From Dehalococcoidia bacterium (GTDB lineage Bacteria > Chloroflexota > Dehalococcoidia > GIF9 > AB-539-J10), in contig JAGGZD010000121.1 in assembly GCA_021162245.1 (NCBI GenBank), positions 1 to 34,374 of the forward strand: a stretch of DNA of 34,374 bases. Direction: 5' to 3'. The notes under the pieces were generated by a model that saw nothing but the letters and a program-made list of their open reading frames with translations, was not told the origin of the DNA and made no database searches. This document shows, in pieces, positions 8,791 through 18,171 of this stretch. Every line of letters begins with the position of its first letter. The stretch's first letter is position 1. A program made the translations under genes and the position numbers.

Positions 8791-9888
8791 GTGGCCCATT
8801 ATCATACCTCCGAGATATGCATCTATAGTCAGAATTTTGAAATGGATTATTTGAACGTCGGTAAACTACCATCAGACTTACTCAGAAATTTTCTGGGTAA
8901 AATCAAGATAGAGGATGAACAGGTCATTCTCGGCCCTCGTATTGGTGAAGATGCAGCAGTAATAAAATGCGGTCACAAATTATTGGTGGCTAAAACAGAC
9001 CCAGTAACATTTGCTACTGATCTTATTGGCTGGTATGTGGTTCATGTTAATGCCAATGACATCGCCACTATGGGAGCACAGCCACGCTGGTTTCTGGCAA
9101 CAATTCTTCTTCCTGAACAATCAACCAATCGGAAAGCGGAAAAGATTTTCGACCAGATACTTTCTGCTTGTAATTCTCTGGGGGTTACTCTTGTAGGGGG
9201 GCATACTGAGATAACTTATGATTTCAATCGCCCTGTAGTAGTTGGGTGTATGCTGGGAGAAGCTGCGGAAGGATCTATAATAACTGCATCTGGAGCGATG
9301 TTGGGCGACGATGTTGTGCTTACAAAGGGAATTGCCATCGAGGGGACGGCTGTGCTGGCGCAGGAAGCAGAGAAAACTCTTCTCTCCGCAGGGCTAAATA
9401 GAAGTTTGATCCAGCGTGCGGCAAATTATCTCTTTTCTCCAGGGATTAGCGTGGTCAAGGAAGCACTAACTGCATGTTCAATGGTAACTGTACACTCAAT
9501 GCATGACCCTACCGAGGGTGGATTAGCTACAGGACTTCTGGAAATAGCTACTGCAGCGCAAGCTGGCATTTTGGTGGAGGGAGAAAATATACCTGTTTTG
9601 CCTGAGTGCAAAGCCATCTGCACCAAATTTGGAATCGAACCACTTGGCTTATTAGCATCGGGAGCTTTAGTTATTACGTTGCCTTGCTCCGATACCTCCA
9701 GATTACTGGAAGGGCTACATGAAATTGGGATTATTGCCAATGTCATAGGGAAAATAGTGGAAGCAAAAGAAGGATTGAAGATACGCACTATAGCAGGAAC
9801 GCGAGATTTGCCTCAGTTTAAACGGGATGAGTTAGCTGGATTCTTCGATCACCATGGATCATCTGCCCCCGGGTCAGTTCACCTTTAG
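8791..9888 (+). CDS. AIR synthase-related protein (HypE/ThiL-like)
   Basis: GEDAAVI, VNANDIATMGAQPRWFL, GGHTEIT, MHDPTEGGLATGLLEIA. Start uncertain: GTG 8791 or ATG 8842. Confidence 0.8.
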   Translation: MAHYHTSEICIYSQNFEMDYLNVGKLPSDLLRNFLGKIKIEDEQVILGPRIGEDAAVIKCGHKLLVAKTDPVTFATDLIGWYVVHVNANDIATMGAQPRWFLATILLPEQSTNRKAEKIFDQILSACNSLGVTLVGGHTEITYDFNRPVVVGCMLGEAAEGSIITASGAMLGDDVVLTKGIAIEGTAVLAQEAEKTLLSAGLNRSLIQRAANYLFSPGISVVKEALTACSMVTVHSMHDPTEGGLATGLLEIATAAQAGILVEGENIPVLPECKAICTKFGIEPLGLLASGALVITLPCSDTSRLLEGLHEIGIIANVIGKIVEAKEGLKIRTIAGTRDLPQFKRDELAGFFDHHGSSAPGSVHL

Positions 9889-10026
9889 TTCAACGGAAAG
9901 GGAAAAGGGTAGCAGACTTGATATTAGCAAGAAGCTTAAGTTTGAAATATAGGTTTACCGCAATTGCCATGGATGGCACCATTGTTACAGGGAATTGGTA
10001 AAAGATTACGGTTACAGGATATGACA

Positions 10027-10057
10027 TGTGGCCGGAGAAGCTGAATCTCCGACCACA
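10027..10057. terminator. Bidirectional hairpin between convergent genes
   Basis: TGTGGCCGGAGA (10027-10038) pairs with TCTCCGACCACA (10046-10057), one mismatch, 7-nt loop, between convergent stops at 9888 and 10094. Confidence 0.65.
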
Positions 10058-10093
10058 GTATTTCCAGTTATAGGCATTTTGGGAAGGGTATAC

Positions 10094-11824
10094 TTACCAT
10101 CCTTTGAGTTTATAGTAATCAGCTAGCATCCTGTCAAAATTAGCTTTCGGTAACACCTTGCCACTATCCTCAAGTTTCTCCTCGAAGAACCTCTTTGGCA
10201 GTGTTTCATCTATCTCTTTATTCATTCCCTCACGCAGGTTAAACTCCCTAACCTTATTTGCAATAGCTGAAGCTACTTTCTGTAATTGCTTCTTATCTAG
10301 CTCCATTCCTGTAGTTGCGCTTATGACTGTTGAAATTTTTTCCCACGGGTACAAATCTCTGAAAAATCTGCACAGAATCAGGGCGTCGAAAAGGTTATGC
10401 CTATCTTCGAAATCAATAAGCATTTCTGCTTTACCCTCGACTGCAGTTGGAGCTATCATCCCCGAAAGTTCTGCTTTATAGATAGTTGCTCTTAGATGAC
10501 ATGCTCCTCTATCCGAAGTAGCGTATGCTAATCCCATCCCATTCAAAACTCTTGGGTCATAGCTTGCAGGATCCATTCCCTTGACGTGGATAGCCAAATC
10601 CTCAAGTCCCCACTCCTTGCTGGCATATTTTATGCCTTCAGCCAGAGTAGCCCCGATTCCTTCCTTCATTGCCATTTTATTTAACAAAGCAGCAATAGCG
10701 TCAACGTCTCCATATTCAATTTTCTCTCCGATGTCTTTCAGGTGAGAAGTTTCTATAGTAAAACCTGCCAGGTTGCCTGCAGTTATGGTATCCATACCCA
10801 ATCTGTCACATATATCGTTTAGATATACAACTTCCACAATATCGTCTATCAGGCATACCCCCCCAAAAGCACCTACAGTTTCATAATCTAATTCCTGTTT
10901 TAGCCCCTTGTGTCTTCCTTCAAGCACCTCGGTCAATCTTCCACAGCCCAAAAAGCATCTTGGACATGCATGCGATCGCACTTTGGCTTTCTTCTGCAAG
11001 GCCTCCTGAGTTAAATTTTGCCATTTGTCATAAGTTCCCGCATGCCAGTATTTTGTGGGGAATGCTCCGACTTTGTTCATGATAGGTACCATTTGTAATG
11101 TCCCAAAATTTCTATAGTTCTTCGCTCCAGGATTATCTTTGCCTATATCTTTTAGTTCCGTGCTCAACTTCTCCAGTAAGTCGAGATTTGCTACTTCCTT
11201 CTTCTTGTTCCCATGAAAGGCGATGCCCTTGATTTTCTTAGAGCCCATTACTGCCCCAACTCCTGTTCTGCCAGCCGACCTCCAGTAATCATTTTCGATG
11301 CAGGCGAACCTTACCAAATTCTCCCCAGCGGGCCCTATAACGACAACCCCTGCACCTTTTATCCCAACTTCTTGTTTTATGGTATCCTCTGTTTTGTAAG
11401 TGTCCTTTCCCCATATATGAGATGCGTCATGAAATTTTACATCCTCGTCAGAAATCTCAAGATAAACAGGGTTTTCAGAGGCTCCCTCTATCATTATCGC
11501 ATCATAGCCAGTTCTACTCAGCGGTTCAGCAACTTTACCTCCGGAATAAGATTCAGCATACAATCCCGTTAAAGGAGCTTTGGTGAATACCCCATATCTA
11601 GAAGAGCCCCAAATTGTTGTGTCTGTAGCTGGGCCTGTAGCAAAAATGAGCATATTGCCCTCCGATAAAGGATCAACCCCTGCTTTTGTGTTGTTCACCA
11701 GGAGATGTGTGGCAAGGCCTTTGCCCCCTAAGAATGTTTGGTAGATTTCATCGCTGACAGGTTCCTGTTCAAATGATTCTTTGCTAACATTAATGCGCAA
11801 AACCTTGTTGTAGAATCCGTCCAT
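10094..11824 (-). CDS. Aldehyde:ferredoxin oxidoreductase (tungstopterin AOR family)
   Basis: GKGLATHLL, GSSRYGVFTKAPLTGLYAESYSGG, CPRCFLGCGR and later ALILC for the 4Fe-4S site. Confidence 0.92.
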   Translation of the reverse strand: MDGFYNKVLRINVSKESFEQEPVSDEIYQTFLGGKGLATHLLVNNTKAGVDPLSEGNMLIFATGPATDTTIWGSSRYGVFTKAPLTGLYAESYSGGKVAEPLSRTGYDAIMIEGASENPVYLEISDEDVKFHDASHIWGKDTYKTEDTIKQEVGIKGAGVVVIGPAGENLVRFACIENDYWRSAGRTGVGAVMGSKKIKGIAFHGNKKKEVANLDLLEKLSTELKDIGKDNPGAKNYRNFGTLQMVPIMNKVGAFPTKYWHAGTYDKWQNLTQEALQKKAKVRSHACPRCFLGCGRLTEVLEGRHKGLKQELDYETVGAFGGVCLIDDIVEVVYLNDICDRLGMDTITAGNLAGFTIETSHLKDIGEKIEYGDVDAIAALLNKMAMKEGIGATLAEGIKYASKEWGLEDLAIHVKGMDPASYDPRVLNGMGLAYATSDRGACHLRATIYKAELSGMIAPTAVEGKAEMLIDFEDRHNLFDALILCRFFRDLYPWEKISTVISATTGMELDKKQLQKVASAIANKVREFNLREGMNKEIDETLPKRFFEEKLEDSGKVLPKANFDRMLADYYKLKGW

Positions 11825-11855
11825 CCTACCTCCTCTTTTGTTGAAATTAACATCA

Positions 11856-11933
11856 TAGCTAAAGGCAACCCCCGAAGTTATTGTTACTCCTTATTCACTT
11901 TAATGAACTCAAATTCTTGATTGCCTTTAGCTA
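11856..11933. repeat. Perfect 13-bp inverted repeat TAGCTAAAGGCAA / TTGCCTTTAGCTA flanking 52 nt
   Basis: Arms 11856-11868 and 11921-11933, in the intergenic space between the aminotransferase and AOR genes. Confidence 0.8.
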
Positions 11934-11960
11934 ATTTGATTCTTAAATCCCTGGTTTATT

Positions 11961-13310
11961 TTATATGGCTTTACTTGTCTCCTTTATGGCATTTTCCAGT
12001 ATATCTAATCCCTTTATCAGTTCTTCCTCTTTGATTACCAGGGGATAAATGAAACGAAGAACATTGCCGAGCGTGCCGCAGTTCATAATCATTAAGCCAT
12101 GCTCGTGGCAATTCTTCATTATCTCTTTAGTCTCGGCTGCTGCAGGCTCTTTTGTTCTTCGATCTTTGACCAACTCTAATCCCAGCATGCTTCCAATCCC
12201 ATTTACGTTGCCTATTATGCTATATTTTTTCTTCATTTCCTCCAATCTATCTTTGGCAAGTTTACCCAGCATGGCGGACCTGTCCACGAGTTTCTCTTCC
12301 TTAAATACTTTCAGCACTTCTAGCGCAGCCACACACGCAGGCGGATGGCCTGAGAATGTTCCACCTATTCCTCCTGTTTCAACTGAATCCATTACGTCTG
12401 CCCGTCCTACGGTGCCTGTCAAAACCATTCCGCCTGATAGACTTTTGCCTATTGTCATCAGGTCGGGGACAACATCGAAATGTTCTATTGACCACATTTT
12501 CCCTGCGCGTCCCATACCAGCTTGTATTTCATCAGCTATGAAGAGGATGTCATACTTGTTACACAGGTCTCTTAGCCCTTTGATAAATTCTTTTGGTGGG
12601 ACAACATATCCCCCCTCGCCCAGGACTGGTTCTACAAGTATTGCCGCAATACTGTCAGCTGGAGAATAAGTTTTGAACATATCCTCGATTCTGTTGAGGC
12701 AATGCATTCCACATCCAGGGTAGCTCAGTTTATGTGGACACCTGTAGCAATAAGCATAAGGAACTCGCATAATTCCTATGTCGGTTGTACCGAAACCATA
12801 CTTGTAGTATTTTACCTTGCTGGTCAAGCCCATGGTGAGCAAAGTTCTTCCATGAAACGCATGTTCGAATGCAAGTATATTGTATCTACCAGTATATCTT
12901 CTGGCTATTTTTACTGCGTTTTCAACAGCCTCAGCTCCATTATTGAAAAAGTATGCTTTTTTGGGGAAATTGCCCGGGGTGCTTTCACAAATTTCCTTCG
13001 CCAGTTGAACAAATGATTCGTACATGAACACATTGAAGGAGACGTGCATGAATTTATCTATCTGGTTCTTTACTGCTGCGACGACTTTCTCATGGCAATG
13101 TCCTGTATTGAGACAAGCAATGCCACCACAGAAGTCGATATATTCATTCCCGTCAACATCCTCTGCTATGGCACCTTTGCCTTTTGCAATAAAAATGGGT
13201 GCTGTGTGGAATCCACCGCGAGGGACATAATCATTCCTCAATTTAAGTAATTGCTTTCCTCTTTCTCCAGGTACCGTTCTCTTCTCTCCTATTTTTGCTC
13301 CTTTGCTCAT
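11961..13310 (-). CDS. Class III (PLP) aminotransferase, 4-aminobutyrate aminotransferase-like
   Basis: NNGAEAVENAVKIARRYTGR, HAFHGRTLLTMGLTSK, LFIADEIQAGMGRAGKMW, GGTFSGHPPACVAALEV; RBS AAGGAGG. Confidence 0.9.
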   Translation of the reverse strand: MSKGAKIGEKRTVPGERGKQLLKLRNDYVPRGGFHTAPIFIAKGKGAIAEDVDGNEYIDFCGGIACLNTGHCHEKVVAAVKNQIDKFMHVSFNVFMYESFVQLAKEICESTPGNFPKKAYFFNNGAEAVENAVKIARRYTGRYNILAFEHAFHGRTLLTMGLTSKVKYYKYGFGTTDIGIMRVPYAYCYRCPHKLSYPGCGMHCLNRIEDMFKTYSPADSIAAILVEPVLGEGGYVVPPKEFIKGLRDLCNKYDILFIADEIQAGMGRAGKMWSIEHFDVVPDLMTIGKSLSGGMVLTGTVGRADVMDSVETGGIGGTFSGHPPACVAALEVLKVFKEEKLVDRSAMLGKLAKDRLEEMKKKYSIIGNVNGIGSMLGLELVKDRRTKEPAAAETKEIMKNCHEHGLMIMNCGTLGNVLRFIYPLVIKEEELIKGLDILENAIKETSKAI

Positions 13311-13444
13311 TTCTATAGTTCCTCCTTCTTTATTATATCGCCAACTACTTCTCCAAGAATCATAATTAATTTGCTCGTTAGTTCCTTCGATTGAGCGTAT
13401 AACTATCTACTCATTATGTAATACAGTATAACGAAATACATTTT

Positions 13445-14200
13445 ATGGGTAAAGAAATATTGGCAAATTGGCGTGAGGGGTTTGCTTTCAGGGGAAACTA
13501 CCTTATAATTCAAGTTGCTGTGAAAATAAACAATTTACACAGGTGGGATGTAAGCGTTACGGAAGCCAAGGAGATACAATTAAAACTGGCAAATAAGATA
13601 GTAATTGCTGATAAGGATATTAATCCACAACTCATTGCCGGTGTGGATATATCTTCTCCGGATTCTCATGGCATGGCCCGAGGGGCGGTGGTAGTACTTA
13701 GATACCCCGAACTTAACATAGTGGAAGTCAAAGTGGCCAAAAGCAAGGTTACTTTACCTTATATACCAGGACTACTATCTTTCCGAGAATGTCCTGTAAT
13801 ATTAGCCGTTTGTGAAATGCTGTATAATACTCCTGATATTGTTCTGGTTGATGGTCAAGGTATTGCTCACCCCAGGAAATTAGGGCTTGCCTCGCATTTA
13901 GGGCTTTTTCTTGACCTACCTACTATAGGTTGTGCTAAATCTATTCTGTGTGGCAAACATGAGCCTGTGGAAGAAAAACCAGGCTCTTTTGCTAAATTGA
14001 TTCACAACGGACAAATTGTTGGGGCAGCATTGAGAACTAAAGCTAAAGTAAAGCCAATTTATGTCTCTATAGGCCATAAAACTAACCTTACAATGGCCCT
14101 GAATTGGGCAATGAAATGCTGCCGTGGTTATCGCCTCCCTGAACCTACTCGATTGGCTCACCTTGCCGCCTCCGGCAAATTATCTCCTGAGCCAAAATAG
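13445..14200 (+). CDS. nfi: Endonuclease V (deoxyinosine 3'-endonuclease)
   Basis: IAGVDISS, VKVTLPYIPGLLSFRECP-like segment, DIVLVDGQGIAHPRKLGLASHLG. Start may be GTG 13520. Confidence 0.88.
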   Translation: MGKEILANWREGFAFRGNYLIIQVAVKINNLHRWDVSVTEAKEIQLKLANKIVIADKDINPQLIAGVDISSPDSHGMARGAVVVLRYPELNIVEVKVAKSKVTLPYIPGLLSFRECPVILAVCEMLYNTPDIVLVDGQGIAHPRKLGLASHLGLFLDLPTIGCAKSILCGKHEPVEEKPGSFAKLIHNGQIVGAALRTKAKVKPIYVSIGHKTNLTMALNWAMKCCRGYRLPEPTRLAHLAASGKLSPEPK

Positions 14201-14235
14201 CAATGAAACTATTTTAATTAGTAAAAGGAGCACAA

Positions 14236-15340
14236 ATGCAGGAAGAAAAAGAACACCTGGAAATACTACGTCGCCACATTTCAGATATAATGGTGCATCT
14301 TTGACATTTCAGGAAAAGAAAAGGAGATTGCCAGAGTAGAGGCAGAATCAGCTGGGCCGAATTTTTGGCAGGATACAGGCAAGGCTCAAGCTATTATGTG
14401 CCACCTCAGAGCGGAGCAGAGTCTAGTTTCTAGTTGGCGTGAGATAGAGAGACAGGTCACTGATCTCTGTGAGATGGTTGATCTGGCTATTGAGGAAGAC
14501 GATCATTCTCTTGAGGAAGAGGTGCAGCAAGAACTGCAGAAAATAACTGCTCAGTTCGAACGATTAGAGAATCAATTAGTTCTTAGCGGCGAGTATGATA
14601 CCAGGAATGCCATAGTAGCTTTTCATGCTGGCGCGGGAGGTACAGAATCTCAGGATTGGACCAGTATGTTGCTCAGGATGTATCTACGATGGGTAGAGAG
14701 ACATAACTACCATAGCGAAATTTTGGATGTCTCTCCTGGCGAAGAAGCGGGTATCAAGAGTGCCATTATAGAAATTAAAGGAGATCATGCTTATGGCTAT
14801 CTTAAATGTGAACATGGTGTCCATAGGTTGGTTCGTATTTCTCCTTTTGACGCCGACCATGCCAGGCATACCTCTTTTGCTATGGTGGAGGTTCTTCCCG
14901 AAGCAGATAAGGAACTGGATATTCAAATCAACCAGGAGGATTTGAGAATAGATACTTTCAGGTCCAGCGGCCCTGGAGGGCAACATATGCAGAAAACAAG
15001 CAGTGCTGTCAGAATAACCCACTTGCCTACAGGGCTAACATCTTCCTGCCAGGGTGAGAGATCACAGCACCAGAACAAAGAAGTTGCTTTAAAAATACTT
15101 TATACGCGTCTTCTTGAGTTAGAGCGGGAGAATAGGAAAAAGGAAAAAGCCAGGCTCAAGGGTGAACAGGTCAAAGTTGAGTGGGGAAATCAAATTAGAA
15201 GCTATGTCATTCATCCATACAAGATGGTGAAGGATCACCGCACTGGCTGTGAGACCAGCAATGCTGAAGCTGTGTTGGATGGTGATTTGGATAAGTTTAT
15301 CACTGCTTATCTCCGTTCCAAAGTAGGCGAAAAGAAATGA
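14236..15340 (+). CDS. prfB: Peptide chain release factor 2, programmed +1 frameshift at CTT TGA C (14299-14305)
   Basis: ATG 14236 behind AAAAGGAG opens 22 codons ending CTT TGA C; a +1 shift at 14303 continues DISGKEKEIARVEAESAGPNFWQDTGKAQAI into the 14396 ORF; SPF and GGQ motifs present. Confidence 0.93.
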
Positions 15341-16557
15341 TTAAACGAATCATCCTGATGGCTCTAGCGATCTTTTCAATATGTACAGCTTCTTCTGTTA
15401 AAGCTAATAGCGATATTGTGGTTTTAGATAGCGATGTGGAGCTGCATTTTCCCACTGCGCTTGTCTTCAATATCGAAGCTGAGAGCGGGGCTAATATTGT
15501 CGATGCTCGTCTTAAATATTACGTGGATAAAATGAACTATGCACGAGTTATCAGCGAGGGCTGGCCTGATTTTACTCCAGCAAACAAAATAAAGACTAAC
15601 TGGACATGGGATATGAGGAAATCAAGTTTACCTTCAGGAGCTACTGTAACATACTGGTGGACAATCAGGGATGCTATTGGAAATGAAATTGAAACTTTGC
15701 CGGCTGTAATTCATTTTGATGATGATCGTTATCAGTGGCAAAGTTTAGCCAGTAGTGAATTCCCTACTGAATCGCAGGCTCTTGAGGGTGAAAATAGTGA
15801 GCTAACGCTCTTCTGGTATAAGGGGGATAATTCCTTTGCCTTGGAGTTAATGGATGCCTGTCAGCAGGGGCTTGATAGATTAACTCGGGACCTCGGCACC
15901 TACCCACAAAAATCCATCAAGATATATGTTTATGCCTCAGCCAGGGATTTACAGGAAGCCATGATTTTTCCTCAAGAGTGGACTGGGGGTGTTGCCTTTA
16001 CTGAATTTAGTATAATCGCCATTGGCATTTCTCCTGATAACATTGACTGGGGCAAAGAGGCTTTAGTTCATGAATTGACCCACCTGGTTGTTCACCAGGC
16101 GACCTTCAGCCCTTATGGCAGGCTCCCGACGTGGCTTGATGAGGGGTTAGCCATGTATAACCAGGGTGAACTGAGTTCTTATTTCCGCATGCGGCTGGAT
16201 AGTGCTATTTCAGAAGGTGAGTTGCTTTCGGTACGTAGTTTGTGTAGTTTGTTTTCTGCCGATACTGAGAAAGCTTGTCTTTCTTATGCTGAGAGCTATA
16301 GTTTGGTGGAATATCTCTTGCATAACTATGGACAAGGGAAAATGCTCAACTTACTAACAGCACTTAAATATGGCAATACCTATGATGAAGCTTTGACTGA
16401 AATTTACGGCTTTGATGTAGATGGGCTTGATGTGCGCTGGCGGCAAACATTGGTAACGACTGTATATCAAGCGGAAACTATATGGTTAAATCCTGGCGCG
16501 ATTACTGTGTCGTCAATTAACCCCCTTGCTTGCTTCAATAGGCATACTGACAGGTGA
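15337..16557 (+). CDS. Secreted peptidase MA-like metallopeptidase-domain protein
   Basis: N-terminal signal peptide; VHELTHLVVH...WLDEGLAMY (HExxH plus downstream Glu); ATGA overlap with prfB. Confidence 0.75.
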   Translation: MIKRIILMALAIFSICTASSVKANSDIVVLDSDVELHFPTALVFNIEAESGANIVDARLKYYVDKMNYARVISEGWPDFTPANKIKTNWTWDMRKSSLPSGATVTYWWTIRDAIGNEIETLPAVIHFDDDRYQWQSLASSEFPTESQALEGENSELTLFWYKGDNSFALELMDACQQGLDRLTRDLGTYPQKSIKIYVYASARDLQEAMIFPQEWTGGVAFTEFSIIAIGISPDNIDWGKEALVHELTHLVVHQATFSPYGRLPTWLDEGLAMYNQGELSSYFRMRLDSAISEGELLSVRSLCSLFSADTEKACLSYAESYSLVEYLLHNYGQGKMLNLLTALKYGNTYDEALTEIYGFDVDGLDVRWRQTLVTTVYQAETIWLNPGAITVSSINPLACFNRHTDR

Positions 16558-16568
16558 AGGGAAAAGTG

Positions 16569-18158
16569 ATGAAAAAAATCTGGCAATTCGTATTTGTCTC
16601 CCTCTTTGTGGGAATTTTGTTATTTCTGCCTTCGATTAGTTGTCACCCTGCAGAATTAGCATTCAACAATGACACCCTTGATCTTTGTGGCAGCAACCCT
16701 GCAACACTTGACCCAGCAATTTCCCGTGAAATGGCATCACATGCCTATATCATGCAAATCTTTAGCGGTTTGGTTCGCCTTGATGAGAATTTAAAAGTGG
16801 TGCCCGACATCGCGGAGAGTTGGGAGAGAAGCGAGGATGGGAAAACATATACCTTCTATCTTCGTCGCGAAGTAAAGTTTCATAGTGGCAGAGAGGTAAA
16901 GGCCAGCGATTTTAAATATTCCTGGGAGCGTGCTTGCAACCAGGCTACGGGTTCTCAGACAGCAGCTACTTATCTGGGTGATATTGTGGGTGCCAATGAT
17001 ATGCTAGCCGGTGAGTCCAGAGAGATTTCAGGAATAAAGGTTCTTGATGATTACACTCTTCAAGTAACTATTAGTACTCCTGTAGCTTATTTCCTGTGCA
17101 AGTTAACATATCCTACTGCATTTGTTGTTGATAGGGTTAGTGTGGAAACTGGGAAAAATTGGTGGCGTCAGCCAGATGGGACTGGCCCTTTCAAGTTACA
17201 GGAATGGGAGCCAGCCCAGCAATTGATTTTGCGACGAAATGAGCTTTATTATGGCTATCCAGCCGGCGTAGAACAGGTTATTTTCCATTTCCTGTCGGGT
17301 ATGCCTATGGCCATGTATGAGAAGGACGAAATTGATATCACCTCTGTTTCCATGTATTACATTGACCAGGTTAGAGATAAAAATGGACCATTTTATCGGG
17401 AATTAGATATAACGCCCGAGCTTAGTCTTTATTATATTGGCTTTGATACTACCAGGGCTCCTTTCGATGATATTAACATTCGCCGTGCTTTTTGCAGTGC
17501 TGTAGATAAGGAACGTATTGTTAGATTGATATTGAGAGGTATGGTAACTGAAGCTAAGGGCATTTTGCCACCTGGCATGCCAGGTTATAATGAAAACTTT
17601 GAAGGTTTGGGCTACAACGTAGAAAAGGCAAAGGAATTTATCGCTGTTTCGAAATATGGTAGCGCTGCGAATTTACCGCCCATTACCATTACCGTTTCAG
17701 GTTATGGTAATGATATTCCGGGTTACCTGGGTGCTATTGTCCAGGGGTGGCAGCAGAATCTTGGAGTTGAAGTAATGATAAGACAGCTGGAGCCAGAGAA
17801 TTACCTTTATTACGTAAAACAGGAAAGAGACGAGATGTTTTTGCTCGGTTGGGTAGCCGATTACCCCGACCCACATAATTTTTTGGATAACCTGTTTTAC
17901 ACTAGAAGCGAGAATAATGTTTCTAGCTATAGCAATCCTGAGCTGGATAATTTGCTTACTCAAGCTGCCATCGAACAGGGTAATGCTACTCGCTTCAGTA
18001 TATATCAGCAAGCTGAGCAGGAAGTAATAGAGGAAGCTCCCTGTTTACCGTTATGGTTTGGCATTAATTATACATTAGTTAAACCCTATGTTCAGAATTA
18101 CGAACTTAACCCCCTTGGCATTGCCGATTTGAGTAAAGTTTGGATGAAGCAGCATTAA
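16569..18158 (+). CDS. Peptide/oligopeptide ABC-type substrate-binding protein (SBP_bac_5)
   Basis: PATLDPAISREMASHAYIMQIFSGLVRLDENLKVVPDIAESWERSEDGKTYTFYLRREVKFHSG; N-terminal hydrophobic signal; ORF opens at 16554. Confidence 0.9.
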   Translation: MKKIWQFVFVSLFVGILLFLPSISCHPAELAFNNDTLDLCGSNPATLDPAISREMASHAYIMQIFSGLVRLDENLKVVPDIAESWERSEDGKTYTFYLRREVKFHSGREVKASDFKYSWERACNQATGSQTAATYLGDIVGANDMLAGESREISGIKVLDDYTLQVTISTPVAYFLCKLTYPTAFVVDRVSVETGKNWWRQPDGTGPFKLQEWEPAQQLILRRNELYYGYPAGVEQVIFHFLSGMPMAMYEKDEIDITSVSMYYIDQVRDKNGPFYRELDITPELSLYYIGFDTTRAPFDDINIRRAFCSAVDKERIVRLILRGMVTEAKGILPPGMPGYNENFEGLGYNVEKAKEFIAVSKYGSAANLPPITITVSGYGNDIPGYLGAIVQGWQQNLGVEVMIRQLEPENYLYYVKQERDEMFLLGWVADYPDPHNFLDNLFYTRSENNVSSYSNPELDNLLTQAAIEQGNATRFSIYQQAEQEVIEEAPCLPLWFGINYTLVKPYVQNYELNPLGIADLSKVWMKQH

Positions 18159-18171
18159 TTGCGCTACGCAT

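Noticed and set aside
9950-10010. Imperfect palindromes around TTGCCATGGATGGCA
   Set aside because: Loop too short and pairing patchy; the adjacent 10027-10057 hairpin is the credible terminator.
12049-12669. 206-aa + strand ORF
   Set aside because: Antisense to the well-supported aminotransferase; low-complexity Ser/Pro/Ile-rich shadow ORF.
14396-15340. prfB as a 314-aa gene starting at 14396
   Set aside because: Truncated by the programmed frameshift; the full gene starts at 14236.
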